From Brevundimonas sp. UBA4609 (GTDB lineage Bacteria > Pseudomonadota > Alphaproteobacteria > Caulobacterales > Caulobacteraceae), in assembly GCA_002386585.1 (NCBI GenBank), contig DGIZ01000054.1:420-5679 (forward strand): a stretch of DNA of 5,260 nucleotides. The letters are read 5' to 3'. Below are positions 1 through 5,139 of the stretch, piece by piece. Each line of letters starts with the position of its first letter. Position 1 is the stretch's first letter. The position numbers and the translations under genes were made by a program. Below the pieces are notes generated by a model. The model had not been told where the DNA came from. It saw nothing but the letters and a program-made list of their open reading frames with translations, and made no database searches.

Positions 1-340
1 CCCTGCGTCTGGCCCGCACCAATCCCTCCAGGTCGACAGGGGCCGGGTCGAACTCCAGCGTCTCGGCTTCGAGTCGGGCGTAATCCAGCAGATCATTGAC
101 CAGACCCAGCAGATGCTCCGCCGACTTCTGCGCCGCCTCGGCATAGGCGCGCTGCGCCCCATCCAGACGCGTTCGCGACAGCAGGCCCAACATGCCGATC
201 ACCCCGTTCAGGGGCGTGCGCATCTCGTGACTCATCAGCCGCAGGAACTGCTGTTCGGGCGAGCTTCCATCCACGGCGGCGACGGGCGCGGCCGGGAAAA
301 GCTCGGTCTGCGACGAAGGTCTGCGGCGCGTCTGTCCCAT
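1..340 (-). CDS. Histidine kinase, N-terminal part with DHp (HisKA) domain; 3' end outside window
   Basis: The first 113 codons of a sensor-type histidine kinase are visible; the ATP-binding domain and anything after it lie beyond the left edge. The phosphoacceptor helix is clear: an MSHEMRTPLNGVIGMLGLL stretch at residues 36-54, with H38 as the predicted phosphorylated histidine followed by the usual E, R-T-P-L. The second DHp helix follows at about 68-92 (HLLGLVNDLLDYARLEAE region). Only about 30 residues precede this domain, and they are polar and proline-rich with no membrane segment, signal peptide or PAS domain, so the protein is probably cytoplasmic with input from a partner or from C-terminal domains. 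The H-box style is common in hybrid kinases, so a receiver domain downstream is possible but not seen. The start is the ATG at 340, ten bases after an in-frame TAG (350-352); its Shine-Dalgarno is weak, and a GTG at codon 23 is an alternative. It begins 23 bases after comM and may be co-transcribed with it. Its signal and target are unknown. Confidence 0.88.
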   Translation of the reverse strand, partial: MGQTRRRPSSQTELFPAAPVAAVDGSSPEQQFLRLMSHEMRTPLNGVIGMLGLLSRTRLDGAQRAYAEAAQKSAEHLLGLVNDLLDYARLEAETLEFDPAPVDLEGLVRARRR

Positions 341-363
341 AGGGGCAGCCTAGGGCCGAGGTG

Positions 364-1974
364 TTAATTCCAAACGAACGGCGTTTGTCCCGGCCCTGTC
401 TCGCGAACCGGAAACAGAATTCGTCGACTGGCCTGACGGTCGAAATCCTCATGGGCCCCGACCGTGCTGCGCCGGTACATCAAGGCTTCGGCCACATGGC
501 GGCGCAGCACGCCGTCGGCCCCGTCCAGATCGGCGATGGTGCGGGCCAGACGCAGGGTCCGCGTCCAGCCGCGGGCGGTCAGGTCCCCGGTCTCTCCGGC
601 CTTCATCAGCAGGGCGCGCCCCGCCTGATCGGGCGCGGCGAACCGCTCCAGCGCCTCGCCCGAGGCGCGGGCGTTGAGCGCCTGCATTCCCGTCAACCCG
701 GCCTCGGCCATGCGATTCTCCTGCATCTGCATGGCGGCGGCCACGCGGGCGGCGGCCTCGGCCGTGCCTTCGGCCGGAGCGGGCAGGATCATGTCGGCGG
801 CCGTCACCGCCGGCGTCTCCACCGTCAGGTCGATGCGGTCGAACATCGGGCCGGAGATGCGGTTCTGATAATCCTTCTGGCAGCGCGGAGCCTTGCCGCA
901 GGCGCCGCGCCCCGGCCCGCCCACGCCGCAACGGCAGGGGTTCATCGCCGCCACCAGCTGGAACCGCGCCGGATAGCGCACATGGGCGTTGGCGCGCGCC
1001 ACCACGATCTCGCCCGTCTCCAGCGGCTGGCGCAGGCTATCCAGCGCCTGGGGCGAATATTCGGGCAGTTCATCAAGGAAGAGGATGCCGTTGTGCGCCA
1101 GAGAGGCCTCGCCCGGCTTGGCCTTGAGCCCGCCTCCGGTCAGGGCCGCCATGGAGGCTGAATGATGAGGCGCCCGGAACGGCCGGTCGCGCGTCAAAGC
1201 CCCGCGCTCGATCAGCCCGGCCACCGACCAGACCATCGACGTCTCCAGCCGCTCCATCGGCGTCAACGGCGGCAGCAGGCCCGGCAGGCGCGCCGCCATC
1301 ATCGACTTGCCCGAACCCGGCGGGCCGACGAACAGCAGATTGTGGCCCCCGGCGGCGGCGATCTCGAGCGCCCGCTTGGCGCCCTCCTGCCCCTTGACCT
1401 CGCGCAGGTCGGGCACGGCGCGCCCTTCCAGCACCGGCCCCGGTTGAGGCGGGCGCAGCACCTGGGTTCCGCGAAAATGGTTGATCAGGCCGATGAGGGA
1501 GCGCGGCGCCAACAACCGCGCCTCGCCCGCCCAGGCCGCCTCGGGCCCGTTGGCCTCGGGGCAGATCAGACCCAGCCCCATGGCGTTCACCGCCATGGCG
1601 GCGGGCAAGGTTCCGCCGACCGCCGCGATCTGTCCGTCCAGACCCAGTTCGCCCACCGCCGCCCAGCCGTCCAGGGCATCCGGCCCGATCACCCCCATGG
1701 AGGCCAGCAGGGCCAGGGCGATGGGCAGGTCGAAATGACTGCCTTCCTTGGGCAGATCGGCGGGGGCCAGATTGGCGATCACCTTCTTGGCCGGCAGCGC
1801 CAGGCCGATGCCCGCAAAGGCGCCGCGCACCCGTTCACGGCTTTCGGCCACCGCCTTGTCCGGCAGGCCGACGATGGCGAAAGCGCCGGCGGGCGAACTG
1901 ACCTGCTGCACCTCCACATCGACCCGACGCGCATCGACGCCGTCGAAAGCCACCGTCACCACCCGCGCGACCAT
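364..1974 (-). CDS. comM: ComM/YifB family AAA+ ATPase (Mg chelatase-like), branch-migration helicase of natural transformation
   Basis: This complete 536-residue protein is of the ComM/YifB family. From studies of the family, ComM forms hexameric rings that promote branch migration and so extend integration of incoming single-stranded DNA during natural transformation; it acts in the cytoplasm on DNA. Visible domains are a Lon-like N-terminal domain (about 20-142, with VGLPDKAVAESRERV at 35-49 and PKEGSHFDLPIA at 75-86), an AAA+ core (about 190-395) and the C-terminal Mg-chelatase helical domain (about 405-502). The core has Walker A GPPGSGKS at 217-224, Walker B ILFLDE at 297-302, the family cysteine cluster (C347, C349, C359, C365) and RISGPMFDRIDL at 372-383. 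All nucleotide-binding residues look intact. The ATG at 1974 gives the usual MVARV start and has a strong GGAGG seven bases upstream. The family normally ends near the YRR at 500-502; here about 34 further residues follow, with no known motif. It lies between the secreted unknown gene and the kinase on the same strand. Confidence 0.96.
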   Translation of the reverse strand: MVARVVTVAFDGVDARRVDVEVQQVSSPAGAFAIVGLPDKAVAESRERVRGAFAGIGLALPAKKVIANLAPADLPKEGSHFDLPIALALLASMGVIGPDALDGWAAVGELGLDGQIAAVGGTLPAAMAVNAMGLGLICPEANGPEAAWAGEARLLAPRSLIGLINHFRGTQVLRPPQPGPVLEGRAVPDLREVKGQEGAKRALEIAAAGGHNLLFVGPPGSGKSMMAARLPGLLPPLTPMERLETSMVWSVAGLIERGALTRDRPFRAPHHSASMAALTGGGLKAKPGEASLAHNGILFLDELPEYSPQALDSLRQPLETGEIVVARANAHVRYPARFQLVAAMNPCRCGVGGPGRGACGKAPRCQKDYQNRISGPMFDRIDLTVETPAVTAADMILPAPAEGTAEAAARVAAAMQMQENRMAEAGLTGMQALNARASGEALERFAAPDQAGRALLMKAGETGDLTARGWTRTLRLARTIADLDGADGVLRRHVAEALMYRRSTVGAHEDFDRQASRRILFPVRETGPGQTPFVWN

Positions 1975-1978
1975 GCCG

Positions 1979-1987
1979 TTCCCTCCC
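1979..1987 (-). promoter_or_regulatory. Strong ribosome binding site of comM
   Basis: The minus strand reads GGGAGGGAA here, with the GGAGG core ending seven bases before the comM ATG. The same eleven bases, CGGGAGGGAAC, occur in front of the secreted-protein gene (core 2754-2758, eight bases before its ATG). This supports both ATG starts and suggests that the two genes are translated independently of their upstream neighbours, despite the short gaps. Confidence 0.75.
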
Positions 1988-2011
1988 GCAGTCGAGAGAA
2001 CAAATCACGAA

Positions 2012-2036
2012 CTCATAGCAACTGCAAGAGCGTCGT
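2012..2036 (-). promoter_or_regulatory. Possible weak sigma-70-type promoter for comM
   Basis: The 66 bases between the secreted-protein gene and comM contain, on the minus strand, GCTATGAG (2012-2019) ten bases downstream of ACGACGC (2030-2036). These match the Caulobacter housekeeping promoter pattern (TTGaCgS, 10-14 bases, GCTANAWC) at about 5 of 7 and 6 of 8 positions. The -35 element lies in the gap just beyond the upstream stop codon. The match is imperfect in both boxes and could be chance; comM may instead be read through from gshB. Nothing else recognisable is seen in this gap apart from the comM Shine-Dalgarno. Confidence 0.2.
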
Positions 2037-2040
2037 TCGG

Positions 2041-2745
2041 TCAGTTCGTCGGCAGGTCGGCTTCCGGCGCGATCGTATGGATCACCTGACCCTCGGCGTT
2101 CAGGAACTGGATGGCGCCGAAGCCTTCCTCGGTCACGGTCAGGCGCAGGCGCGGCTTGTCGTTCCTGTCCGACAGGGCGACGGCGGGCGTGCCGTCGGCG
2201 GCCAGCGACAAGCGCATCCGCGTCGGCGTCTGCACGCCGGGAACCAGCGCCCCGCCCAGGCCCGGTTCGCGCACCAGCGGCGGCGCCTGGTTGAAGACGA
2301 AGCTGACCGAGCCGTCGGGCGACACGCGCCAGCCGACCGCGTCCATCGCCGGGTGGTCCAGCGCCAGAACGGCCATGCCGCCCTCGACGTCGGCGGTGCC
2401 GAAACCGCCGCGCTCGCTGCCCTTGTCGTCATAAAGAATCAGACCGGCGACGTTGAAGGCGCGCTTATATTGAATGCCGTCGATGATCGGCGGCGGGGTC
2501 GCGCCCGACAGGGTCATGCGGATGGTCCCGTCGGCGTCGACGATATCGATGCGCCGGGCGCTGATGCGATCATGGTCCGGCGTCTCGATCCGGGTCTGCG
2601 GCGTACGGGTCTCGATGATCCGCTCCAGGACCTCCAGCGACGGGCGTTTCGGCTCCGCATTCGGCGATGCCTCCTGGGCGCCCGCCGGGCAGGCGATCGC
2701 CAGCGCCAGGACGACCAGCGCCCCGGCCTTGTTCAGTGCAGTCAT
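2041..2745 (-). CDS. Secreted or periplasmic protein of unknown function with IDIVDADG-type beta repeats
   Basis: I do not recognise a named function. The 234-residue product starts with a typical signal peptide: K6, a hydrophobic core at about 8-19 and a likely signal peptidase I site after A23 (AGA then QEA). C19 is preceded by A-I-A, a poor lipobox, so a lipoprotein is less likely. The mature part is beta-rich. RRIDIVDADGTIRMTLSG at 64-81 and AGLILYDDKGSERGGFG at 100-116 resemble a set of conserved bacterial hypothetical proteins that carry a 'RI-x-V-x-D-x-DG-x-R' strand followed by a 'GL-x-x-Y-x-D-x-G-x-E-x-GG' strand, as I recall them. A second, weaker repeat-like region is at 177-224 (RMRLSLAADGTPAVALS, then EEGFGAIQFLNAEGQVI). 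No catalytic triad, metal site or transmembrane segment is visible after the signal peptide. The ATG at 2745 has a strong GGAGG upstream. It follows gshB by 27 bases, so co-transcription is likely; no functional link to glutathione or ComM is evident. Confidence 0.85.
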   Translation of the reverse strand: MTALNKAGALVVLALAIACPAGAQEASPNAEPKRPSLEVLERIIETRTPQTRIETPDHDRISARRIDIVDADGTIRMTLSGATPPPIIDGIQYKRAFNVAGLILYDDKGSERGGFGTADVEGGMAVLALDHPAMDAVGWRVSPDGSVSFVFNQAPPLVREPGLGGALVPGVQTPTRMRLSLAADGTPAVALSDRNDKPRLRLTVTEEGFGAIQFLNAEGQVIHTIAPEADLPTN

Positions 2746-2772
2746 TAAGGTTCCCTCCCGTGAAGCGCGTCT

Positions 2773-3723
2773 TCAGGCGGCCGCGCCCTTTCTTTGCTCG
2801 ATGACTTCCCACATGCGCTCGGTCGCATCGATCCCGGCGAACTTCAGCAGCTGCTGGGCGCCGGTGGGGGAGGTCACGTTGATCTCGGTCAGATAATCGC
2901 CGATCACATCGATGCCGACGAAGATCAGGCCGCGTTCCTTCAGATAGGGGCCGATGGCGGCGCAGATCTCCAGATCGCGCGGGGTCAGTTCGACCGGCGC
3001 CGCCGTGCCGCCGACGCGCAGGTTGGAGCGCACCTGGTCCTTGGCGGGGATGCGGTTGATGGCGCCGACCGGCTCGCCGTCGACCAGGAGGATGCGCTTA
3101 TCGCCCGCCGAGACCGCCGGGATGAATTTCTGGATCACCAGAGGATCGCGCGAGGCCTCGGCGTGAATCTCGATCAGGGCCTCCAGGTTGGGATCGTCGG
3201 CCTTCAGGCGCACCACGCCCGAACCGGCCGCGCCGTGCAGGGGCTTCAGCACCACATCGCCGTGGCGGCGATGGAAATCGACCAGGGCCTCGGGGTCGGA
3301 CGACACCAGGGTCGGCGGCTGCAGGCCGGGGAAGAGGGTGGCGATCAGCTTCTCCGGCGCCGAGCGCACCTCGGCCGGGTTGTTGACCACCAGGGTCTGG
3401 GGATGCACCCGCTCCAGCAGATAGGTGGCGGTGACATAGGCCATGTCGAAGGGCGGGTCCTGACGCATCAGGATGACGTCGACGTCCTCGGCCAGGTCCA
3501 GGCGCTGCTCGGGACCGAAGTCGGCGTGGTCGCCCTGCTTGCGCTGAACCGTCACCGGACGGGCGCGACAGAAAAGGCGGCCGTCCTCCAGCGCCAGGGT
3601 GCGGAAGTCATAGACCCACAGCTTGTGACCGCGCGCCTGCCCGGTCAGGGCCATCAGGAAGGTGGTGTCCGACTCGACGTTGACCGCCTCGAGCGGATCC
3701 ATCTGGATGGCGACCTTGAGCAT
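2773..3723 (-). CDS. gshB: Glutathione synthetase
   Basis: GshB joins gamma-glutamylcysteine and glycine with ATP to give glutathione, the second and last step of the pathway, in the cytosol. The 316-residue length equals that of the E. coli enzyme. The ATP-grasp architecture is complete: an N-terminal substrate domain opening [20 protein letters not shown] (1-20), the family signature LMRQDPPFD (85-93), VVLKPLHG (157-164) followed by a glycine-rich loop (164-169), VIQKFIPA (196-203), [11 protein letters not shown] (208-218), RSNLRVGG (232-239), [21 protein letters not shown] (268-288, read in two parts: FVGID and [11 protein letters not shown]) with metal ligands expected at D272, E280 and N282. 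The glycine loop reads LHGAAGSG rather than the more usual LxGxGG, and TSPTG is followed by AQQL rather than IREI. The ATG at 3723 has AAGGA six bases upstream (3730-3734). gshA is not in this window. The gene follows the 163-base repeat-bearing gap, where its promoter is likely to lie. Confidence 0.97.
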   Translation of the reverse strand: MLKVAIQMDPLEAVNVESDTTFLMALTGQARGHKLWVYDFRTLALEDGRLFCRARPVTVQRKQGDHADFGPEQRLDLAEDVDVILMRQDPPFDMAYVTATYLLERVHPQTLVVNNPAEVRSAPEKLIATLFPGLQPPTLVSSDPEALVDFHRRHGDVVLKPLHGAAGSGVVRLKADDPNLEALIEIHAEASRDPLVIQKFIPAVSAGDKRILLVDGEPVGAINRIPAKDQVRSNLRVGGTAAPVELTPRDLEICAAIGPYLKERGLIFVGIDVIGDYLTEINVTSPTGAQQLLKFAGIDATERMWEVIEQRKGAAA

Positions 3724-3738
3724 GGGGAGTCCTTCTTT

Positions 3739-3828
3739 GTGGCGCTATCGCTCGCGCCGCGGGCGCTCGCTGTTTGAGCTGGTTTTAGTGGCGCTAACGC
3801 TCGCCCCGCAGGCGCGCGCTGCTTGAGC
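3739..3828. repeat. Two-copy 41-base imperfect direct repeat, period 49, upstream of gshB
   Basis: Copy A (3739-3779) and copy B (3788-3828) align without gaps at 36 of 41 bases. Both begin GTGGCGCTA and both end TTGAGC; the differences fall at repeat positions 10, 18, 23, 29 and 35. An eight-base AT-richer spacer (TGGTTTTA) separates them. Each copy holds its own short inverted repeat. In copy B, GGCGCT (3790-3795) pairs perfectly with AGCGCC (3826-3831), enclosing CGCTCGCC (3798-3805) against GGCGCGCG (3811-3818) with one mismatch. In copy A, CGCTCG (3749-3754) pairs with CGGGCG (3760-3765) with one G-T pair. The element looks like a dispersed palindromic intergenic repeat that has been duplicated. 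Whether it occurs elsewhere in the genome cannot be seen here. Confidence 0.8.
3772..3797 (-). promoter_or_regulatory. Possible promoter for gshB, lying across the two repeat copies
   Basis: On the minus strand TTAGCGC (3791-3797) is followed after 11 bases by GCTCAAAC (3772-3779). Against the Caulobacter housekeeping pattern (TTGaCgS, 10-14 bases, GCTANAWC) this scores about 5 of 7 and 7 of 8. It would place a start site some 40 bases upstream of the gshB ATG. The -35 box would come from copy B and the -10 from copy A, so the duplication itself would have made the promoter. The match may be chance, since related bases occur in both copies. Confidence 0.28.
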
Positions 3829-3839
3829 GCCGAAGCGCC
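3826..3839 (-). other. Small hairpin with UUCG tetraloop in the intergenic transcript
   Basis: Read on the minus strand, GCGC (3835-3838), TTCG, GCGC (3827-3830) form a four-base stem closed by C(UUCG)G, a very stable tetraloop, with a G-U pair extending it (3839 with 3826). It competes with the copy B stem for the bases at 3826-3831. No run of U follows, so it is not a canonical intrinsic terminator. It could still act as an RNA stability element at the end of the upstream transcript. Confidence 0.4.
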
Positions 3840-3866
3840 GTCAGTGCCTACTTGAGGCTCGGAGCT

Positions 3867-3885
3867 GCGCGCCGCAAGGCCGCGC
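3867..3885 (-). other. GC-rich stem-loop one base after the SirB1-like stop codon
   Basis: On the minus strand GCGC (3882-3885), a bulged G, GCC (3878-3880), loop TTGC, GGC (3871-3873) and GCGC (3867-3870) form a seven-pair stem with one bulge. Its position directly behind the stop codon of the SirB1-like gene is where a transcript-end structure would sit. It lacks a downstream U-tract, so it would act through Rho or as a 3' end stabiliser rather than as a classical terminator, if it functions at all. Confidence 0.35.
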
Positions 3886-3886
3886 T

Positions 3887-4699
3887 TCAGTTCAACCGCA
3901 TCCGCACCCGGTCCAGCCGGGCGTCGCAGGCGGCGATCGGCTCGCCCAGGCTGCGGGCGCGCGACAGGGCCTGCATGGCCCCGGTCAGGGCGCCCTGCTT
4001 CTCGCGGGCGGCGGCCACGTCCAGCCAGGGGCGGTGATCCTCCGGGTCCAGCAGGGCGCGACGCAGGGCCGAGCGTTCGGCGCCTTCGTAGTCGCGGGCC
4101 TGAAGGGCGCGGGTGAACAGGATGTTCTGCAGGCGGATCAAAGTCTGGCGCTCGCTGACCGGGGCCATCAACAGGTCGAGCCGGTCGGCCACGTGCGGCG
4201 TCAGCCCGGCCAGCAGGGCCCGGCGCGTCAGCTCCGACGGCAGGACCAGCCGCCCCTGGCTGAACGGGTCCAGCGCCACCGGCCCCTCGGGCGTCTCGAC
4301 CCGCAGCAGGACGTGGCCGGGAAAATCGACCGGCGCCGCCGTCAGCCCGGCTCGCCGCGCCGCATCCAGATAGAAGATGACCAGAACCGCCGACAGGCCG
4401 CGCCGCCGTTCGGCCACGTCGATGACGTCGGTGTTGGCCGGATGGTCGTAGTTCAACAGGTCGCCGTTCAGCCGCAGGTCGCCGGCCAGGGCCTCGGTCA
4501 GGGCGTCGTCAGGGCTTTCATTGGCCGCGCGCTCCTTGAGCCTTTGGGCGGCGTGGTCGGCCAGAATGCGCACGCCGTCGGCGTCGCGGAACGGATAGTC
4601 GTGGATGGCGCAGGCGATGGCGCAATCCAGCAGGGGAAAGGCCTCGTCCGGCCCCTGTCCCGCCTGCGCCAGCACCGCTTCTGCTTCCTCGCGCGTCAA
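3887..4699 (-). CDS. SirB1 family protein: transglutaminase-like domain plus TPR-like C-terminus
   Basis: The 270-residue product matches the SirB1 type, whose biochemical role is unknown (early work linked the name to regulation in Salmonella, but this is not established for relatives). Residues 1-80 are helical. The transglutaminase-like core runs from about 75 to 155: LRLNGDLLNYDHPANTDVID (75-94), RRRGLSAVLVIFYLDAARRAGL (98-119), DFPGHVLLRV (125-134) and LDPFSQGRLVL (143-153). H129 and D144 occupy the places of the transglutaminase His and Asp, but the segment where the nucleophilic Cys would be expected (around 100-105) has none; as I recall, this is usual for SirB1-type proteins, so an enzyme is doubtful. 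Residues about 187-255 look like paired TPR helices (LFTRALQARDYEGAERSALR). The start is TTG at 4699, overlapping the yraN stop by four bases (TTGA), with GGGAG ten bases upstream and MTREEAE as a natural-looking N-terminus; a GTG at codon 9 is the alternative. No signal peptide: cytosolic. Confidence 0.9.
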   Translation of the reverse strand: MTREEAEAVLAQAGQGPDEAFPLLDCAIACAIHDYPFRDADGVRILADHAAQRLKERAANESPDDALTEALAGDLRLNGDLLNYDHPANTDVIDVAERRRGLSAVLVIFYLDAARRAGLTAAPVDFPGHVLLRVETPEGPVALDPFSQGRLVLPSELTRRALLAGLTPHVADRLDLLMAPVSERQTLIRLQNILFTRALQARDYEGAERSALRRALLDPEDHRPWLDVAAAREKQGALTGAMQALSRARSLGEPIAACDARLDRVRMRLN

Positions 4700-5139
4700 G
4701 ACCGGTCCGCTCCCGTGGAGATCACGCCGCGAAGATGACGCGGAAAGCGTCCGGGGGCCAGCGCCACCATGTCGATTCTCAGGTCCAGACCCGCCAGGGC
4801 CGGCCGTCCGCGCGCCGCCGCCTCGGCCGCGCGGATCAGGCGCTGGTGCTGATCCGCCCCCAGGGCCAGCGTCGCGGCCTCAAGCGTCGCACGACGCTTG
4901 ACCTCGACAGCGGCCAGAACGCGCCCGCGCCGCGCCAGGATGTCGATCTCCCCGCCCCGGCCCCTCAGGCGGAAGGCCAGAACCTGATACCCCTTGAGCA
5001 TCAGCCACACGGCCGCGATCCACTCGGCGTCATGCCCCTGGCGATGCGACCGTCCGCCTAGCCGTCGGCGCCAGCCGGCCTTGGGCTTCCTCGGCGGCGG
5101 AGGCGGCCGCAACAGGCGAGAGGGTGGGGCCGGACTCAC
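4696..5139 (-). CDS. yraN: YraN / UPF0102 family protein, PD-(D/E)XK nuclease fold
   Basis: YraN proteins are small, widespread, predicted Holliday-junction-resolvase-like nucleases of the restriction-endonuclease fold; no cellular role is firmly established. The 147-residue product carries the expected core: the helix HRQGHDAEWIAAVWLMLKGY (32-51) with E39, RGRGGEIDILAR (59-70) with D66, and AAVEVKRR (76-83) with E79 and K81. The last three residues form the D...E-x-K active site, so the catalytic set appears complete. The C-terminal half (about 95-140) holds the conserved QHQRLIRAAE helix (97-106) and the LRIDMVAL strand (120-127). The first 30 residues are rich in Pro and Arg (five consecutive prolines at 12-16) and are longer than the short leader typical of the family. 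The start is GTG at 5139, overlapping the rsmI TGA by four bases (GTGA); the next in-frame ATG, at residue 47, would remove the first helix. rsmI-yraN adjacency is common in proteobacteria, and the overlap implies translational coupling. Confidence 0.93.
   Translation of the reverse strand: MSPAPPSRLLRPPPPPRKPKAGWRRRLGGRSHRQGHDAEWIAAVWLMLKGYQVLAFRLRGRGGEIDILARRGRVLAAVEVKRRATLEAATLALGADQHQRLIRAAEAAARGRPALAGLDLRIDMVALAPGRFPRHLRGVISTGADRS
4710..4714 (-). promoter_or_regulatory. Ribosome binding site supporting the TTG start of the SirB1-like gene
   Basis: GGGAG on the minus strand lies inside the end of yraN, ten bases before the TTG at 4699. Together with the TTGA overlap it favours the TTG over the in-frame GTG at codon 9. 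The spacing is slightly long, so coupling to yraN translation probably contributes. Confidence 0.45.

Noticed and set aside
93..452. Minus-strand frame overlapping the start of the kinase and the end of comM
   Set aside because: It is out of frame with both the H-box-containing kinase and comM, and is Arg/Ala-rich without motifs.
2007..2049. Inverted repeat ACGAACT / AGTTCGT around the stop of the secreted-protein gene
   Set aside because: The arms are only seven bases with a 29-base loop, one arm is partly inside the coding sequence, and there is no U-tract; chance is the better explanation.
361..2748. Long plus-strand open frames at 361-1161 and 1162-2748
   Set aside because: They lie opposite comM and the secreted-protein gene, whose proteins have clear family motifs or a signal peptide. 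The plus-strand products are rich in Arg, Gln, Gly and His, as expected of antisense frames in GC-rich DNA, and show no domains.
2794..3777. Plus-strand open frame of about 327 codons opposite gshB
   Set aside because: It mirrors a fully conserved glutathione synthetase, and its composition (Gln, Gly, His, Asp runs) is that of an antisense shadow.
3739..3828. CRISPR-like array
   Set aside because: There are only two degenerate copies with an eight-base spacer and no cas genes, so this is not a CRISPR array.
4034..5061. Plus-strand open frames opposite the SirB1-like gene and yraN
   Set aside because: They are antisense to genes with recognised motifs, have no recognisable domains and no convincing ribosome sites.
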